The translations under genes were made by a program, and so were the position numbers. The notes beneath the pieces were generated by a model, which worked only from the letters and a program-made list of their open reading frames with translations, had not been told where the DNA came from and did not search any database. 64,000 bases of DNA from RGIG3009 sp045595845 (lineage in GTDB: Bacteria; Bacillota; Clostridia; Oscillospirales; Acutalibacteraceae). This document shows, piece by piece, positions 33,956 through 41,561 of this stretch. The DNA is taken from assembly GCA_045595845.1 (NCBI GenBank), contig JAZOBF010000009.1, positions 11,852 to 75,851 on the forward strand, given 5' to 3'. Every line of letters starts with the position of its first letter. The first letter of the stretch is position 1.

Positions 33956-34831
33956 GTGCCGATCATATATGCGGATATACTTCTCGCCGTTAATTGGGTA
34001 ATTGATTTTCTCCTATTATCTGTTACTGCACACGTGTTGCGTTTGACACCGAAGCGATGGCGGTTGGTACTGGGCGCTTTACTCGGCTCGGTGTGTGCTT
34101 GTGCTATTTTTCTCGTACAGCTGCCGACGGTTGTAGTTGTAGTATTCCATTTTCTTTGTGCGTGCATACTGATAAAAATATCCTTTCCTTTTTCCAATCT
34201 TTCTGCTTTTTTAAAACAAACCTTGGTACTGTATGTTATGTCGGCACTATTTTCCGGCATTGTTTCGGTACTGTGGGCACTGACAAAAAGCGAGACCTTT
34301 TATTCGTCAAACGGTGTGGTTTACTTTGACATTTCACCGCTCATGCTTACCTGTTTGGCGGTTATCAGCTACGGCATCATTCGCCTATATGAATACTTGA
34401 CGCGGAGAAAGGCGCCACAAGGATATGAGTTCGAATTGTTGATGGATGACGGGTTTGGTGTTTGTTCTTGTCGAGCGCTGTATGATACGGGATTACATTT
34501 GCGAGAGCCGTTTTCGGGAAAGCCCACGGTAATTGTGGAATATGCCGCAATCCAACCATATTTAGCCGAAGAACTTAAAGAAACCCTTTGCTACAGTACA
34601 ATATCGGGCACGAATAAACACTCTGCTCGTGTGCGGTTGATACCGTACCGTGCGATTGGCGGCGAGGGGCTGTTACCGGCTTTCATCCCAAAACATTTAA
34701 GAATCAAGGGATATGACCGTAAAGAGTGGAATATCAGCGGTACCTATGTAGCGGTGTCGAAGCAATTGGAGCGCGGAGAATACCAAGCGCTTATTGGTAG
34801 TGATTCGATTGAAAGGGGTAATGATACATGA
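33956..34831 (+). CDS. spoIIGA: Sigma-E processing peptidase SpoIIGA
   Basis: A 291-residue SpoIIGA. Five hydrophobic segments fill the N-terminal half (IIYADILLAVNWVIDFLLL onward) and the C-terminal half is an aspartic-protease-like domain with ALYDTGLHLREPFSGKP carrying the catalytic Asp, and LIGSDSI near the end. In the mother cell it cleaves pro-sigma-E after a signal from the forespore. A GTG start at 33956 is chosen with AGGGG 9 bases upstream; an in-frame ATG at 33947 abuts that site. It overlaps sigE by 4 bases. Confidence 0.93.
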   Translation: MPIIYADILLAVNWVIDFLLLSVTAHVLRLTPKRWRLVLGALLGSVCACAIFLVQLPTVVVVVFHFLCACILIKISFPFSNLSAFLKQTLVLYVMSALFSGIVSVLWALTKSETFYSSNGVVYFDISPLMLTCLAVISYGIIRLYEYLTRRKAPQGYEFELLMDDGFGVCSCRALYDTGLHLREPFSGKPTVIVEYAAIQPYLAEELKETLCYSTISGTNKHSARVRLIPYRAIGGEGLLPAFIPKHLRIKGYDRKEWNISGTYVAVSKQLERGEYQALIGSDSIERGNDT

Positions 34832-35538
34832 AATGGCTTTTGAAACTTATGAAAAGGCTTTTTCCTTTACATATAATTAAAGTCGGCGAAGGGGTATATT
34901 ATATCAACGGAACGGACACTTTGCCATCGCCGTTGACGGCGCAGGAAGAACGCGACATACTAAAGCGTGCCGAGGAGGGTAGCGAGCAAGCAAGAGAGCT
35001 TCTGATTACGCATAATCTCCGTTTGGTTGTGTACATTGCTCGCAAATTTGAAAATTCCGGTGTGGGAATTGAAGACTTAATTTCCATCGGCACCATAGGT
35101 CTGATTAAAGCTGTGAGAACCTTTTGCCCGGAAAAGAATATCAAACTGGCTACCTATTCGTCGCGTTGTATTGAAAACGAAATTTTAATGTATCTGCGCA
35201 AAAATGCCCAGATACGAAATGAAGTATCCATTGATGAGCCGCTCAAAGTGGACTGGGACGGTAACGAGTTGTTGCTGTCGGACATTTTGGGCAGCGAACC
35301 GGATGTGGTTAACCGCGGCGTTGAGCAGGAGGCGGAGCGCGATTTGTTGTTAGAATGTGTATCGCATCTGTCACAGCGGGAACAAACCATTATGCGACTC
35401 CGGTTCGGTATCGGCGGTGAACAAGAACACACGCAAAAAGAAGTGGCAGATCTGTTGGGAATTTCACAATCTTATATTTCTCGTTTAGAAAAGAAAATTA
35501 TCAAGCGTTTGCGTCGAGACATAGAACGGGCGGGATAA
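34828..35538 (+). CDS. sigE: RNA polymerase sporulation sigma factor SigE (pro-form)
   Basis: A 236-residue mother-cell sigma factor. The N-terminal 30 or so residues form the inhibitory pro-sequence (KWLLKLMKRLFPLHIIK...), ending before TLPSPLTAQEE where SpoIIGA cuts. Region 2 (NLRLVVYIARKF, GIEDLISIGTIGLIKAV, ATYSSRCIENEILMYLR) and region 4 (LSQREQTIMRLRFG, TQKEVADLLGISQSYISRLEKK) are complete. The overlap with spoIIGA is the standard layout. Confidence 0.97.
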   Translation: MKWLLKLMKRLFPLHIIKVGEGVYYINGTDTLPSPLTAQEERDILKRAEEGSEQARELLITHNLRLVVYIARKFENSGVGIEDLISIGTIGLIKAVRTFCPEKNIKLATYSSRCIENEILMYLRKNAQIRNEVSIDEPLKVDWDGNELLLSDILGSEPDVVNRGVEQEAERDLLLECVSHLSQREQTIMRLRFGIGGEQEHTQKEVADLLGISQSYISRLEKKIIKRLRRDIERAG

Positions 35539-35543
35539 CCGTT

Positions 35544-36311
35544 TTACAACTGTTTTTTGATGCGGTCTAACGCGCCTTTCTCAAGGCGCGACACTTGTGC
35601 TTGCGAAATGCCGATTTCCTCCGATACTTCAATTTGTGTCATGCCTTTGAAGAAGCGAAGATGCAAAATGCGTTTATCCCGATCGCTCAGGTTACGGATG
35701 GCTTCCTTGAGCGCAAGCTCATCCAGCCAATTATTATCATCGTTGCCATCGCCGATTTGATCCATGACATAAATGGTATCGTTGCCATCGGAATATATCG
35801 GTTCATACAACGATACGGGGTCAACAATGGCCTCCAAAGCTAAGACGATTTCCTCTTTCGGTGTCCCCATTTGGGATGCGATTTCCTCAATAGTCGGCTC
35901 GCGATTCATACGGTTTGTCAACAGCTCTTTTGCTTGCATTGCCTTATAAGCGGTGTCACGCATACTGCGGCTGATACGGATGGCATTGTTGTCACGCAAG
36001 TATCGGCGAATTTCTCCGATGATCATGGGAACGGCATAGGTGGAAAAGCGGACATTTTGAGTAATGTCAAAATTATCAATCGATTTAATAAGCCCAATAC
36101 ACCCCACCTGAAACAAATCGTCTAAATTTTCACCGCGCTGGGTAAAACGCTGGATGACGCTGAGAACTAAGCGGAGATTACCGTTTACCAATTCCTCGCG
36201 CGCCTGTTTATCACCGTCTTTCACGCGTTTCAAAAGTGCTGTTTTTTCCCGTTCACTTAATACTTTGAGTGTCGAGGTGTTGACACCGCAAATCTCCACT
36301 TTGTTATACAA
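35544..36311 (-). CDS. sigG: RNA polymerase sporulation sigma factor SigG
   Basis: A 255-residue forespore sigma factor. The N-terminal NKVEICGVNTS is the SigG signature, followed by region 2 (NLRLVLSVIQRF, DDLFQVGCIGLIKSI, FSTYAVPMIIGEIRRYLRD), region 3 and region 4 (LSDRDKRILHLRFFKG, EVSEEIGISQAQVSRLEK). A TTG at 36311 gives M-Y-N-K-V, matching Bacillus M-S-R-N-K-V, with AGGGAG 11 bases upstream; a GTG at 36323 abuts that site. It is unusually placed: convergent with sigE instead of downstream on the same strand. Confidence 0.95.
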   Translation of the reverse strand: MYNKVEICGVNTSTLKVLSEREKTALLKRVKDGDKQAREELVNGNLRLVLSVIQRFTQRGENLDDLFQVGCIGLIKSIDNFDITQNVRFSTYAVPMIIGEIRRYLRDNNAIRISRSMRDTAYKAMQAKELLTNRMNREPTIEEIASQMGTPKEEIVLALEAIVDPVSLYEPIYSDGNDTIYVMDQIGDGNDDNNWLDELALKEAIRNLSDRDKRILHLRFFKGMTQIEVSEEIGISQAQVSRLEKGALDRIKKQL

Positions 36312-36369
36312 AGGTATGGTCACTCCCTCATGTTATATGCACACAAGAGTATGGACGCTTTTTGTTCGA

Positions 36370-36399
36370 GAATTCAGTAAAAGATTGGAAACCATACAT
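36370..36399 (+). promoter_or_regulatory. Candidate sigma-G/F-type promoter of ylmC
   Basis: GAATT (36370-36374), 18-base spacer, CATACAT (36393-36399), resembling the sigma-G consensus GHATR-18-CATnHTA with two mismatches in the -10 and one in the -35. Weak evidence, but it fits the sporulation role of the next gene. Confidence 0.35.
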
Positions 36400-36447
36400 T
36401 TTTGAGACAACATACGCATAGATATGAGGGTGTAGGGAGGGATAACG

Positions 36448-36756
36448 ATGGTTTGCAGAATAACGGACATGCATAACAAAGAGGTTATCAATATTTGTGA
36501 CGGCATGCGTCTCGGGTGTGTGGACGATGTCGAGGTAGATACCTGTACCGCTCAATTGGTTTCGCTGGTTATCTACGGAAATTCAAAGTGTTTTGGAATA
36601 TTCGGCCACGAGGATGATATCATCATCTGTTGGAAAGAGATCGAGGTAATAGGGGAGCATACCATTTTAGTAAATCATCCTATGTCGTTGTGCGGCCCCG
36701 AATCGTGCAAAAAACGCCGCCGAAATAATATATTGAACGGCATTTTCGGGAACTGA
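36448..36756 (+). CDS. ylmC: YlmC/YmxH family sporulation protein
   Basis: A 102-residue PRC-barrel-like protein of the YlmC/YmxH family: CRITDMHNKEVINICDG, LGCVDDVEVD, LVSLVIYG, then DIIICWKEIEVIGEHTILV. A basic, cysteine-containing tail (CGPESCKKRRR) extends the domain. Members are sporulation proteins encoded near sigG in many Bacillota, as here; the molecular role is not known. GGGAGG lies upstream. Confidence 0.85.
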   Translation: MVCRITDMHNKEVINICDGMRLGCVDDVEVDTCTAQLVSLVIYGNSKCFGIFGHEDDIIICWKEIEVIGEHTILVNHPMSLCGPESCKKRRRNNILNGIFGN

Positions 36757-36775
36757 AAAAATTTTTAAAAAAAGC

Positions 36776-36804
36776 TTGCTATTTTTATATTACTGTGGTA
36801 CAAT
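36776..36804 (+). promoter_or_regulatory. Promoter of rpsB-tsf
   Basis: TTGCTA (36776-36781), 17-base spacer, TACAAT (36799-36804). Confidence 0.78.
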
Positions 36805-36810
36805 ATCACG

Positions 36811-36931
36811 GCAAAATGCATACGGGTATCCTTGTTCCGGTGGTGTCGCACAAGCGATTCCGGAAATGCGGTCAAAAAAACTGTCTTTGGCCGACAGATC
36901 CCGTAGAGGTGAAAACCAAGGAGGATTTCTA
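36811..36931 (+). promoter_or_regulatory. rpsB leader RNA
   Basis: A leader of about 120 bases with two visible hairpins, TTCCGG / CCGGAA (36835-36865) and CTGTC / GACAG (36881-36897), before GGAGG. It could be the site of autoregulation by ribosomal protein S2, as known in other bacteria; not recognised as a named class. Confidence 0.4.
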
Positions 36932-37696
36932 ATGTCAGTCGTATCCATGAAACAGCTGCTCGAGGCCGGTGTCCATTTCGGTCATCAGACTCGCCGCTGG
37001 AACCCCAAAATGGCACCGTACATCTTCACTGAGCGCAATGGTATCTACATCATTGACTTGCAGAAGACGGTGCGTAAGCTCGAAGAAGCTTACATGTTTG
37101 TCCGTGATCTGTCTGCCGAAGGCAAAACGGTTTTGTTTGTCGGTACCAAAAAGCAGGCTCAGGATTCTATGGCTGAAGAAGCCGTTCGTGCGGGTGCATA
37201 TTTTGTAAACGCTCGTTGGCTCGGCGGTATGCTCACGAACTTCCGCACGATCCGCGGTCGTATTGCTCGTCTGAATCAACTCAAGACGATGGCGGAAGAC
37301 GGCACTTTTGATCTGTTGCCGAAGAAAGAAGTCATTAAACTCAACCATGAAATTGAGAAGCTCGAGAAATTCCTCGGCGGTATCAAGGGCATGGATAAGA
37401 TTCCCGGTGCTTTGTTTATTGTTGACCCCCGCAAAGAGAAGATTGCTGTGGCCGAAGCAAAGAAACTGGGTATTCCGATCGTGGCGATCGTTGACACAAA
37501 CTGCGATCCCGATGATGTTGATTATGTGATCCCTGGCAACGACGATGCAATCCGTGCCGTGAAACTGATTGCCGGTGCGATGGCGAGTGCCATCATCGAA
37601 GGCCGTCAGGGCGACCAGGGCGCTGAGGAGACTGCTGAGGCTCCCGCCGCTGAAGAGGTTGCTGAGGAAGCCGCTGAGGCTCCCGTGGCGGAATAA
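36932..37696 (+). CDS. rpsB: Small ribosomal subunit protein uS2
   Basis: A 254-residue S2 protein. Typical blocks: MKQLLEAGVHFGHQTRRWNPKM, YIIDLQKT, WLGGMLTNF, PGALFIVDPRKE and VDTNCDPDDVDYVIPGNDDA. The C-terminal 30 residues are a low-complexity Ala/Glu tail (EETAEAPAAEEVAEE), common in Clostridia. The ATG at 36932 follows AAGGAGG; open frame upstream is not coding. Followed by tsf, the universal order. Confidence 0.98.
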   Translation: MSVVSMKQLLEAGVHFGHQTRRWNPKMAPYIFTERNGIYIIDLQKTVRKLEEAYMFVRDLSAEGKTVLFVGTKKQAQDSMAEEAVRAGAYFVNARWLGGMLTNFRTIRGRIARLNQLKTMAEDGTFDLLPKKEVIKLNHEIEKLEKFLGGIKGMDKIPGALFIVDPRKEKIAVAEAKKLGIPIVAIVDTNCDPDDVDYVIPGNDDAIRAVKLIAGAMASAIIEGRQGDQGAEETAEAPAAEEVAEEAAEAPVAE

Positions 37697-37716
37697 TCAC
37701 AGGAGGTATATAAGCT

Positions 37717-38634
37717 ATGGCTTTTACTGCACAAGATGTTAAGAAATTGCGTGATATGACCAATGTCGGTATGATGGACTGCAAAAAAGCGCTGACTGAG
37801 ACCGATGGCGATATGGACAAGGCTGTTGACTGGTTGCGTGAAAAAGGCCTTGCAAAGGCTGCCAAAAAAGCTGACCGCGTTGCCGCAATGGGCGTCGCCT
37901 ATGCTACCGTTGTCAACGGTGTCGGTGTTGTGATCGAGGTTAATGCTGAGACCGACTTTGCTGCCAAGACCGATGCATTTACCGATCTCGTCAAAAATTT
38001 GGCTGAGGTTGTCGCTACTCAGGCTCCTGCCGATGTGGAGGCGCTGAAAGGCTGCACTTATCCGAACAGCAATCTGACTGTCACCGAGATTATGCAGGAG
38101 AAGGTTATGTCCATCGGTGAGAATATGCAGATCCGCCGTTTCGATCGTTTCCCCGAGAACACATCCGTTGCGTATGTCCATGCGGGCGGTACACACGGCG
38201 TGTTAGTCAACCTTGCTGTTGAGGGTGACATCGATGTGACCGAAGTTGGCAAGAATGTTGCCATGCAGATTGCCGCTATGGGCCCGAAATATTGGGACAA
38301 AGCACAGGTTCCGCAGGCAGATGTTGACAAAGAACTGCAGGTTCAGATTGCTTTGATGAACAACGATCCGAACATGGCTTCCAAACCGGATGCTGTTAAA
38401 GAGAAGATTGCCGCCGGTAAGATGAACGCGTTCTACAAGGAATCTTGCTTGTTGCAACAGGAATTTGTTCGTTCCGATCTGTTCAAAGGCGATGTGGCGG
38501 GCTATATTGCCGATGCGGCTAAAAAGCTTGGCGGTACCATCACCTTTAAAGATGCTATTCACTATATTATGGGTGAAGGCATTGAGAAGAGAGAAGACGA
38601 TTTTGCCGCTGAAGTGGCTTCCATGGCGAAATAA
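37717..38634 (+). CDS. tsf: Elongation factor Ts
   Basis: A 305-residue EF-Ts, the nucleotide exchange factor of EF-Tu. The N-terminal UBA-like domain (VKKLRDMTNVGMMDCKKAL) is followed by the core with VEVNAETDFAAKTDAF and the dimer-like second half (VAMQIAAMGPKY, LLQQEFV). The length is normal. A strong AGGAGG lies upstream and a strong terminator downstream. Confidence 0.98.
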   Translation: MAFTAQDVKKLRDMTNVGMMDCKKALTETDGDMDKAVDWLREKGLAKAAKKADRVAAMGVAYATVVNGVGVVIEVNAETDFAAKTDAFTDLVKNLAEVVATQAPADVEALKGCTYPNSNLTVTEIMQEKVMSIGENMQIRRFDRFPENTSVAYVHAGGTHGVLVNLAVEGDIDVTEVGKNVAMQIAAMGPKYWDKAQVPQADVDKELQVQIALMNNDPNMASKPDAVKEKIAAGKMNAFYKESCLLQQEFVRSDLFKGDVAGYIADAAKKLGGTITFKDAIHYIMGEGIEKREDDFAAEVASMAK

Positions 38635-38646
38635 AATACCGTTAAT

Positions 38647-38683
38647 AAAACGGACGAGTCTAATAATGACTCGTCCGTTTTTT
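38647..38683 (+). terminator. Terminator of rpsB-tsf
   Basis: 14-bp perfect stem AAAACGGACGAGTC / GACTCGTCCGTTTT, 7-base loop, T6 tail. Confidence 0.93.
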
Positions 38684-38699
38684 GCTTGCAATAAGCATA

Positions 38700-38752
38700 C
38701 CCACGCCCTAAAAACAGTCCACCGGACTGTTTTAACGGGCTTTTGAATCCAC
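38700..38752 (+). repeat. 53-bp repeat, left copy
   Basis: Identical to 41509-41561. It contains the hairpin AAAACAGTCC-ACC-GGACTGTTTT and ends in TTTTGAATCCAC; beyond that a looser match (TTC...GACCAAAC) continues to about 38772. The 5' strand needed for the three-way fold of the right copy is missing here, so this copy looks truncated. Confidence 0.9.
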
Positions 38753-38776
38753 TTCGTTTTTTATGACCAAACCCAT

Positions 38777-39393
38777 TTAGATGACATCATCTTTTACGGT
38801 AAAATTCTTATTTACAACTGCAAGAATCTTTCTTAAAAGATTAAAATCAAAATCCTCAAATTTGGTTGTAGGAATTTCCATCCCTGTTATTTTGCGAAGC
38901 CAAGTTGCAGCCGCCGCAAATCTACCGTAATCAAGAGACAGATGAAACCCATCTCGGCAAAGTGAAATGCCACCGTTTTCATAATCAAATTCTGATACCG
39001 ATTCACGCAACGTCTGAATCACGTCACCCACATTTATGATTTCCGCATTAATTGTTCGCGCTGCTTTTTCACTTGTCTCTTTAATACAACGATACATTTC
39101 AGTTTGGTTATTATTATAATTTGCAAAACCTTCGTGGTTAGAATCCGTTTCATAAGCCCATGTTTGATGAAAATATAGTTTTGCATCGGGCTGTAGTTTT
39201 CTGACCGTATTTGCTAACAAAGACAGGTACGGCTCATAAGTTAGAAACATTCCGCTTTCCAGTGCGTTTCCAAGTCACATCCACCAATGTAAAGACTTAC
39301 GGTTTGCAATTCAATGCCGTTATTCTTTGCCAATTTGTGTAGCCATTTGTGTGAATCCTGTGAAAAGCTGTTGCCAATAGAACATATTTTCAT
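38777..39393 (-). pseudogene. DUF4886 (SGNH-like) hydrolase, internally deleted
   Basis: Two frames together resemble a DUF4886 SGNH/GDSL-type hydrolase. The first 50 residues (IGNSFSQDSHKWLHKLA with the catalytic Ser block, YIGGCDLETHWK) stop at 39241. The second piece begins in another frame at 39250 with TYEPYLSLLANTVRKL, YFHQTWAYETDS and the C-terminal DGFHLSLDYGR (Asp-His pair). The intact family has roughly 75-90 more residues between them, including the Gly and Asn blocks, so an out-of-frame deletion near 39240-39250 has probably destroyed the gene. The start overlaps the stop of the hydrolase gene upstream. Confidence 0.75.
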
Positions 39394-40136
39394 TATAAAA
39401 CCCTCTTGATAAATGATGTCACTATTTTGCCAAATACACTTTCGCCGTTTTGGCATACTGCCTTTACATAGGCGCAGTGCTTACCGCTCATAACCTTTAA
39501 TTGTACTTTTTCGGAATGACCAAAGTGCTTAAGAGTAGAAACCAAAAGCATTGTTTGCTCATATCTGTTTTGCATATCATCGTCCGATACAATAATTAGC
39601 ATAGGTGGATATTGATCATCCTCGCCTATATGATACAGTGGAGCGGAATCATCAATGATTACGCGACGCGTATCCACACCTCTTTCGCGCAATACATTAA
39701 AATGGCATGTGGGCTGACCGGCATCGTGAATAAATCCGGCAATATCTGTAGGCTGAATTCCGTATTTTGATAGCCAAGATTTATCAAAGCAAAGCATCTG
39801 TGAAAGATATCCACCTGCCGAACTTCCTCCGACATATATCCCATTAATTTTGCCGTATTTTCCAATGTTGTCAAACACCCATGCCACCGCATCTGCTGCA
39901 TCTTCAAGAAAATCAGGATATTTTGCATTGGGATACATTCTGTAATTTGCACTTACAACCGCAATCCCCTGAGAAACCATATACTCAAAAAACACTTGTT
40001 GGTTTGACTTATCGCCGGCCTGAAGACCACCACCGTGGAAATACAGCAGCACCGAAAATTCAGCATTTTCAGGCAAATAAATGTCCAAACACTGTTTATT
40101 ATTTTCATTATAACACACATCAAATACGGTTTTCAC
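39393..40136 (-). CDS. Alpha/beta hydrolase (HSL-type esterase)
   Basis: A 247-residue alpha/beta hydrolase of the hormone-sensitive lipase branch. The oxyanion hole is YFHGGGLQAG, the nucleophile elbow GGSSAGGYL, the acid probably in IVSDDDM and the base His in SGKHCAYV. No signal peptide, so it is cytoplasmic; it probably cleaves acyl or acetyl esters. A GTG start at 40136 follows AGGGG by 8 bases. It sits between the three-TM gene and the decayed SGNH gene with minimal spacing, so they form one unit divergent from the LysR gene. Confidence 0.85.
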   Translation of the reverse strand: MKTVFDVCYNENNKQCLDIYLPENAEFSVLLYFHGGGLQAGDKSNQQVFFEYMVSQGIAVVSANYRMYPNAKYPDFLEDAADAVAWVFDNIGKYGKINGIYVGGSSAGGYLSQMLCFDKSWLSKYGIQPTDIAGFIHDAGQPTCHFNVLRERGVDTRRVIIDDSAPLYHIGEDDQYPPMLIIVSDDDMQNRYEQTMLLVSTLKHFGHSEKVQLKVMSGKHCAYVKAVCQNGESVFGKIVTSFIKRVL

Positions 40137-40138
40137 TT

Positions 40139-40429
40139 TTACTTCCCCTTGTCGAGACTATAATTTCTAACATAAAGACATAAATCTATCCCAACCATAA
40201 TTAAATTCAATACATAAAAGAAAAGCACATACCATTTTGACGCAAATGACATCATATATGCTTCATTCAATAACTTTGAAATAATACCTGCAATATAACC
40301 AAAGAAAATAAGACACAAAAAAGCAAGACTTTTTCCTTTGGCCGTTCTCGCCTTATATGATTTTATAACATTCATTGGCCACGATGCTCCAAAACTCACA
40401 ATCATAACAACCTCTAAAAATTCTGACAT
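40139..40429 (-). CDS. Small three-TM membrane protein (SemiSWEET/PQ-loop-like)
   Basis: A 96-residue membrane protein with three hydrophobic helices (EVVMIVSFGASWPMNVI, LAFLCLIFFGYIAGIIS, WYVLFFYVLNLIMVGIDLCLYV). The first helix ends with S-W-P-M-N-V-I-K-S-Y and a basic loop, resembling the PQ-loop of SemiSWEET sugar transporters, which are three-helix half units. The assignment is tentative. The ATG at 40429 lies 9 bases after AAAGG. First gene of the unit with the hydrolase, which could act on an imported compound. Confidence 0.65.
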   Translation of the reverse strand: MSEFLEVVMIVSFGASWPMNVIKSYKARTAKGKSLAFLCLIFFGYIAGIISKLLNEAYMMSFASKWYVLFFYVLNLIMVGIDLCLYVRNYSLDKGK

Positions 40430-40444
40430 AATCATCATCCTTTC

Positions 40445-40470
40445 GCAATTCAATAGTATCATCGAATTGC
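40445..40470. promoter_or_regulatory. Dyad upstream of the three-TM gene
   Basis: Perfect inverted repeat GCAATTC-N12-GAATTGC located just before the ribosome binding site of the minus-strand unit. A candidate operator for the divergent LysR regulator or an mRNA leader hairpin. Confidence 0.5.
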
Positions 40471-40491
40471 TATAATGTAAATTATTAAATG

Positions 40492-40509
40492 AGTTATATC
40501 ACTATAACT
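40492..40509. promoter_or_regulatory. Candidate LysR operator
   Basis: Perfect dyad AGTTATA-N4-TATAACT that touches the -35 of the lysR promoter, as expected for LysR-type autoregulation in a divergent intergenic region. Confidence 0.6.
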
Positions 40510-40537
40510 TGAATGTTAATGTTTATTGCTGTATAAT
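40509..40537 (+). promoter_or_regulatory. Promoter of the LysR gene
   Basis: TTGAAT (40509-40514), 17-base spacer, consensus TATAAT (40532-40537). Confidence 0.78.
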
Positions 40538-40560
40538 ATAATGAGAAAGGGGATTTTATT

Positions 40561-41412
40561 ATGGAAATATTGCAATTAAAATATTTTTGTGATGCCGCTA
40601 AAACAGAGAATTTTTCTAAAACGGCAAAGAATTTTTTGGTTCCTCCCTCTAACATTTCGCAGACCATAAAGCGTCTTGAAGCAGAACTTGAAACCCCTTT
40701 ATTCGAAAGGCACTCCAATAAAATTAAGTTAAATGATTCAGGACTGTTCTTTTACAAAAATGTAAAATCGGCATTAGATTTGCTTGAAAGTGCAAAAAGT
40801 TCTTTAAAAAATCCCTTCACAGCGCAAACAGTATCAATCAATATACATATTACTCGCCGTATTGTCATGGAGGTAATTGAAAATTTGAGAAAGATACATC
40901 AGGAAATTTCATTTATAACAGCCCACAGCCCCAATGAAAATTCCGATAAATTTGATATTATAGTAACCGATAAACAACTGGACTTACCATATTCAAAAAC
41001 CAAAGTAGCGGAAGAAAATTTTTTATTAGCCTATAACAAGAAAGTATTTTCTTTTACCAAGGATATAACTTTTTATGACCTTAAAGATTTGCCATTTATT
41101 ACAATGGGTTCAGGTAGTAGTATTTATGAACATACCATCTACATTTGTAATAGGTTAGGCTTCTCTCCCTACATTGTTTTGCAAAGCGAAGACCCATTTT
41201 ATATAAGAAAATGTATTGATTTAGGGCTTGGAATTTCAATTATTCCCGAGTTATCGTGGAGTGGCCAATTTTCCGAAAACATAACTCTTAAAAATATTGG
41301 AGAAAACAAAAGAAGTATCTATATTTATAAAAAATACGGTATAAACGAATTTGCAGACAAAACTTATGATATGTTAGTAGAAACATTTCGATGTTATAAC
41401 CCTTTAGCTTAA
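40561..41412 (+). CDS. LysR family transcriptional regulator
   Basis: A 283-residue LysR-type regulator. The N-terminal winged helix is clear (LQLKYFCDAAKTENFSKTA, SNISQTIKRLEAELETPLFER) and is followed by the periplasmic-binding-fold effector domain (ITRRIVMEVIENLRK, DIIVTDKQ, ISIIPELSW). It is divergent from the three-TM/hydrolase/SGNH unit with two dyads in the gap, so it likely controls that unit and itself. Codon use is AT-rich compared with the surrounding core genes, in line with acquisition. Confidence 0.92.
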   Translation: MEILQLKYFCDAAKTENFSKTAKNFLVPPSNISQTIKRLEAELETPLFERHSNKIKLNDSGLFFYKNVKSALDLLESAKSSLKNPFTAQTVSINIHITRRIVMEVIENLRKIHQEISFITAHSPNENSDKFDIIVTDKQLDLPYSKTKVAEENFLLAYNKKVFSFTKDITFYDLKDLPFITMGSGSSIYEHTIYICNRLGFSPYIVLQSEDPFYIRKCIDLGLGISIIPELSWSGQFSENITLKNIGENKRSIYIYKKYGINEFADKTYDMLVETFRCYNPLA

Positions 41413-41488
41413 TAAAAAAGGGCAGACTTAGCGATAATAAATCACTATTTAGTGCGATAGTTTGTTCTCGTCTATGAGTTTCGGTACA

Positions 41489-41549
41489 GCCCGTTAGGGC
41501 GGTGCAATCCCACGCCCTAAAAACAGTCCACCGGACTGTTTTAACGGGC
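41489..41549 (+). ncRNA. Repeat-encoded three-way-junction structure (candidate)
   Basis: The sequence folds without mismatches: outer stem GCCCGTT (41489-41495) with AACGGGC (41543-41549); hairpin 1 AGGGCG / CGCCCT (496-501 with 513-518); hairpin 2 AAAACAGTCC / GGACTGTTTT (520-529 with 533-542). Only one base is unpaired at the junction. No gene is encoded. Whether it acts as RNA or as single-stranded DNA in repeat mobility is unknown. Confidence 0.5.
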
Positions 41550-41561
41550 TTTTGAATCCAC
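41509..41561 (+). repeat. 53-bp repeat, right copy
   Basis: Identical to 38700-38752. Its end GAATCCACCTTCC (41554-41566) is an inverted copy of the 3' part of the adjacent tRNA-Tyr gene. Confidence 0.9.

Larger units (their letters stand above)
38700..41561. other. Candidate inserted segment between direct repeats
   Basis: AT-rich genes with different codon use (LysR, three-TM protein, hydrolase, decayed SGNH gene) lie between two identical 53-bp repeats in the same orientation, between tsf and tRNA-Tyr. This fits a horizontally gained block, or recombination between repeats. No integrase or transposase is present. Confidence 0.5.

Noticed and set aside
38777..39456. Two separate small genes in the DUF4886 region
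   Set aside because: The two pieces match the N- and C-terminal parts of one family, and the second piece has no ribosome binding site, so a broken gene is more likely.
38700..41561. Insertion sequence or prophage as the source of the repeats
   Set aside because: No transposase, integrase or phage gene, and no terminal inverted repeats with a target duplication, are visible between or beside the copies.
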